A DNA stretch of 64,000 nucleotides from Cellulomonas aerilata. GTDB lineage: Bacteria > Actinomycetota > Actinomycetes > Actinomycetales > Cellulomonadaceae. Shown in pieces: positions 62,341 to 64,000 of this stretch (position 1 is its first letter; every line of letters begins with the position of its first letter). The notes under the pieces were generated by a model. The model saw nothing but the letters and a program-made list of their open reading frames with translations. It had not been told where the DNA came from and did not search any database. Both the position numbers and the translations under genes were made by a program. The DNA lies in assembly GCF_007991755.1 (NCBI RefSeq), contig NZ_BJYY01000001.1:647344-711343 (forward strand). The letters are read 5' to 3'.

Positions 62341-62997
62341 GGCGGCCCCGGCTCGGAGGACGTGCCGGCCCCGACCGTCGCGGAGCTGGTCGAGCGGGTC
62401 CTGGACGGGCCCGACCCCGCGCGGATCGTGCAGGCCGGTCACCCCGTGCTGCGCACACCGGCCCAGCGCTACGACGGCGGGCTGGACGACGAGACGTTCG
62501 GCGAGCTGCTGGCCCTCATGCGCCGGACGATGCACGCGGCCCCGGGTGTCGGGCTGGCGGCGCCGCAGATCGGGATCCCGCTCGCGATCGCCGTCGTGGA
62601 GGACCCCGGGGCCCTGGACCCGGACGTGCTGCGCGTGCGCGAGCGCCCGCCGCTGGCGTACCGGGTGCTCGTGAACCCGCGCTACGCCCCGGTCGACGAC
62701 GAGCGGGTGTCCTTCTACGAGGGCTGCCTGAGCGTGCGCGGCTGGCAGGCGGTCGTCCCGCGGTACCGCCGGGTGCGGCTGACCGGCCAGGACGAGACGG
62801 GACGCGAGCTCGACGAGGTGGTGTCCGGCTGGCCTGCCCGCATCGTGCAGCACGAGACCGACCACCTGGACGGCACGCTGTACGTCGACCGCGCGGTCAC
62901 CCGCTCGCTCGTGACCGACACGGGCCTCGGTGCGGCGCTGGCGTCCGAGCCGGCGCCGACGACGGCGGCCCGCGTGCTGGGCTTCCCGCCCGCCTGA
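62335..62997 (+). CDS. def: Peptide deformylase
   Basis: 220 residues from GTG. Motif 1 GVGLAAPQIG (71-80), motif 2 EGCLS (129-133, Cys ligand) and motif 3 HETDH (173-177, His ligands and catalytic Glu) are all present, so it should be active in removing N-formyl groups, before methionine aminopeptidase (gene at 49400). The first 30 residues are an extension. The GTG lies in the partial third copy of the 62-bp repeat, and GGGGGAGG-like sites occur only in the repeats, so the exact start is uncertain. Confidence 0.9.
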   Translation: MSGGPGSEDVPAPTVAELVERVLDGPDPARIVQAGHPVLRTPAQRYDGGLDDETFGELLALMRRTMHAAPGVGLAAPQIGIPLAIAVVEDPGALDPDVLRVRERPPLAYRVLVNPRYAPVDDERVSFYEGCLSVRGWQAVVPRYRRVRLTGQDETGRELDEVVSGWPARIVQHETDHLDGTLYVDRAVTRSLVTDTGLGAALASEPAPTTAARVLGFPPA

Positions 62998-63021
62998 GGC
63001 GGCTCGGTCCCGGCCGCGCGA

Positions 63022-63039
63022 GGACGAGGTGCCTCGTCC
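63022..63039 (+). terminator. Stem-loop after def
   Basis: GGACGAGG/CCTCGTCC with a 2-nt centre, 24 bp after def. Moderate strength. Confidence 0.5.
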
Positions 63040-63159
63040 GTGGGGACCACGGCGGGTCCTCGTGCCTCCACCCGCAGACGGACGACGGCCGCCGTCGCGC
63101 GGGACAGGATCGTGGGGTCGGGACCCGGTGGATGAACTTCTCGGGTACCGGGGACCAAC

Positions 63160-63173
63160 CAGGGAAAACCCTG
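63160..63173. promoter_or_regulatory. Palindromic site upstream of the DedA gene
   Basis: CAGGG-AAAA-CCCTG, directly abutting the predicted -35 box at 63174. A candidate operator for an unidentified regulator. Confidence 0.5.
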
Positions 63174-63203
63174 ATGACTCGGGGATGCCCGCCTCCCTAG
63201 GCT
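63174..63203 (+). promoter_or_regulatory. Promoter of the DedA-family gene
   Basis: ATGACT, 18 bp, TAGGCT, ending 75 bp before the GTG at 63279. Confidence 0.5.
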
Positions 63204-63278
63204 GGTCGGACGGCGCAGGGGGACACGCCCCTGCTGCCGGCGGCGACCGGGCCCCACGACCACAGGAGCTGATGACAC

Positions 63279-64000
63279 GTGCTGGAGGATTGGGTCCTCG
63301 CGCTCGCGGCGTCGCCCCTGGTCTATGCGGCCCTCTACCTGTTCGCGACGATCGACGGGTTCTTCCCCCCGATCCCCAGCGAGTCCGTGGTCATCGCGCT
63401 CGCCGCCGTGGCGATGTCGACCGGCGCCCCGGACCTCTGGCTGCTGCTCGCGGTCGCCGCGGCCGGGGCGTTCACCGGTGACCAGATCGCCTACGCGATC
63501 GGGCGGCGGGTCCCCGTGCGCCGGACCCGCCTGCTACGCCGCCCGCGGGCGCAGCGGACCCTGGACTGGGCGGAGCGGGCGCTGGCGAACCGCGGGGCTT
63601 CCTTCATCATCGGCGCCCGGTACATCCCGGTGGGTCGGGTGGCGGTCAACATGACCGCCGGTGCCGTCGGGTTCTCGCGGCGGCGGTTCGTGGGGCTGAC
63701 CGCGCTCGCGGCGGCGTCCTGGGCGGTCTACTCCGTCGTGATCGGCGTCGGAGCGGGCTTCTGGCTGCACGACCGGCCGCTGGTCGCCGTCGCCGTCGGC
63801 GTCGTGGCCGGGACGCTCATCGGCTTCGGTGTCGACGCGGTGCTGAGCCGGGTGCAGGGCCGCCCGCGGGCGCGGGACCTGGGCGCCGCACCCGCACCCG
63901 CCCCCGAGCGGGAGCCCGAGCCGGACCCCGAGCCCGTCGCCGTACCCGCACAGCCGCAGGCCGCGCGCGACCGGCACGTGCGCGACGGCGTCCTGCCCGT
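63279..64000 (+). CDS. DedA family membrane protein (3' end outside window)
   Basis: 240 residues are visible from GTG, preceded by CAGGAG; the frame is still open at the window edge. FATIDGFFPPIPSESVVIAL and ARYIPVGRVAVNMTAG are the two DedA/VTT motifs, including the re-entrant loop Pro and Arg residues. Family members are inner-membrane transporters or flippases of undecaprenyl phosphate and phospholipids. After the last visible membrane segment (about residues 165-195) comes a Pro/Glu-rich tail. Confidence 0.87.
   Translation, partial: MLEDWVLALAASPLVYAALYLFATIDGFFPPIPSESVVIALAAVAMSTGAPDLWLLLAVAAAGAFTGDQIAYAIGRRVPVRRTRLLRRPRAQRTLDWAERALANRGASFIIGARYIPVGRVAVNMTAGAVGFSRRRFVGLTALAAASWAVYSVVIGVGAGFWLHDRPLVAVAVGVVAGTLIGFGVDAVLSRVQGRPRARDLGAAPAPAPEREPEPDPEPVAVPAQPQAARDRHVRDGVLP

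Overview
The window is chromosomal DNA of a very high-GC Gram-positive actinomycete, most likely Micrococcales and close to Cellulomonadaceae. The evidence is the strong G/C third-position bias, the frequent GTG and TTG starts, the actinobacterial gene order tRNA-Thr, tRNA-Met, rpmG, hadA/hadB-like genes, tRNA-Trp, secE, nusG, rplKAJL, rpoBC, and the absence of rpsD between rpsK and rpoA. A species cannot be named from the sequence alone. No rRNA operon, CRISPR array, prophage, insertion sequence or resistance island is visible.

Layout. 1-9.2 kb: end of a transglutaminase-type membrane protein overlapping an FHA-domain gene and a small LpqN-like gene, then rarD, a ferredoxin-NADP reductase-like flavoprotein, a polar amino acid ABC importer (ATPase, permease, lipoprotein), htpX and yajQ. 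9.3-20.3 kb: tRNA-Tyr, tRNA-Thr, tRNA-Met, rpmG and two MaoC-like hydratases; a LacI regulator divergent from two tandem MFS genes with palindromic operators; murB; a GntR regulator with a membrane protein; adenosine deaminase; an aspartate-type aminotransferase; tRNA-Trp. 20.3-37.1 kb: secE-nusG, rplKA, rplJL with an L10 leader, rpoBC, rpsL-rpsG-fusA-tuf. 37.4-53.9 kb: the S10, spc and alpha ribosomal clusters including secY, adk, map and infA. 53.9-59.5 kb: six non-ribosomal genes (alpha/beta hydrolase, ROK kinase, truA, a lipoprotein, a DUF5709 protein, an ABC-F ATPase). 59.7-64 kb: rplM-rpsI, glmM, def and a DedA gene running off the end.

Most of the window makes the ribosome, RNA polymerase core and elongation factors. 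Transcription units are separated by long GC-rich stem-loops and restarted at recognisable sigma-70-type promoters (before tRNA-Thr, rplJ, rpoB, rpsL and rplM). Stem-loops also lie inside the spc-alpha region (before rplN, secY, rpsM and rpoA). Several stand-alone genes (rarD, murB, add, the hydrolase, the ROK kinase, truA, the ABC-F gene) have a TANNNT-like -10 box 6-7 nt before the start codon, the arrangement expected for leaderless mRNAs.

The least routine items are the LacI/tandem-MFS cassette with its 20-bp perfect palindrome, an almost perfect 62-bp tandem duplication spanning the end of glmM and the start of def, a similar diverged duplication between rpsG and fusA, low-complexity tails on several ribosomal proteins, and a candidate operator for the GntR/membrane pair. 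I see no convincing new multi-gene system; the core is ordinary housekeeping.
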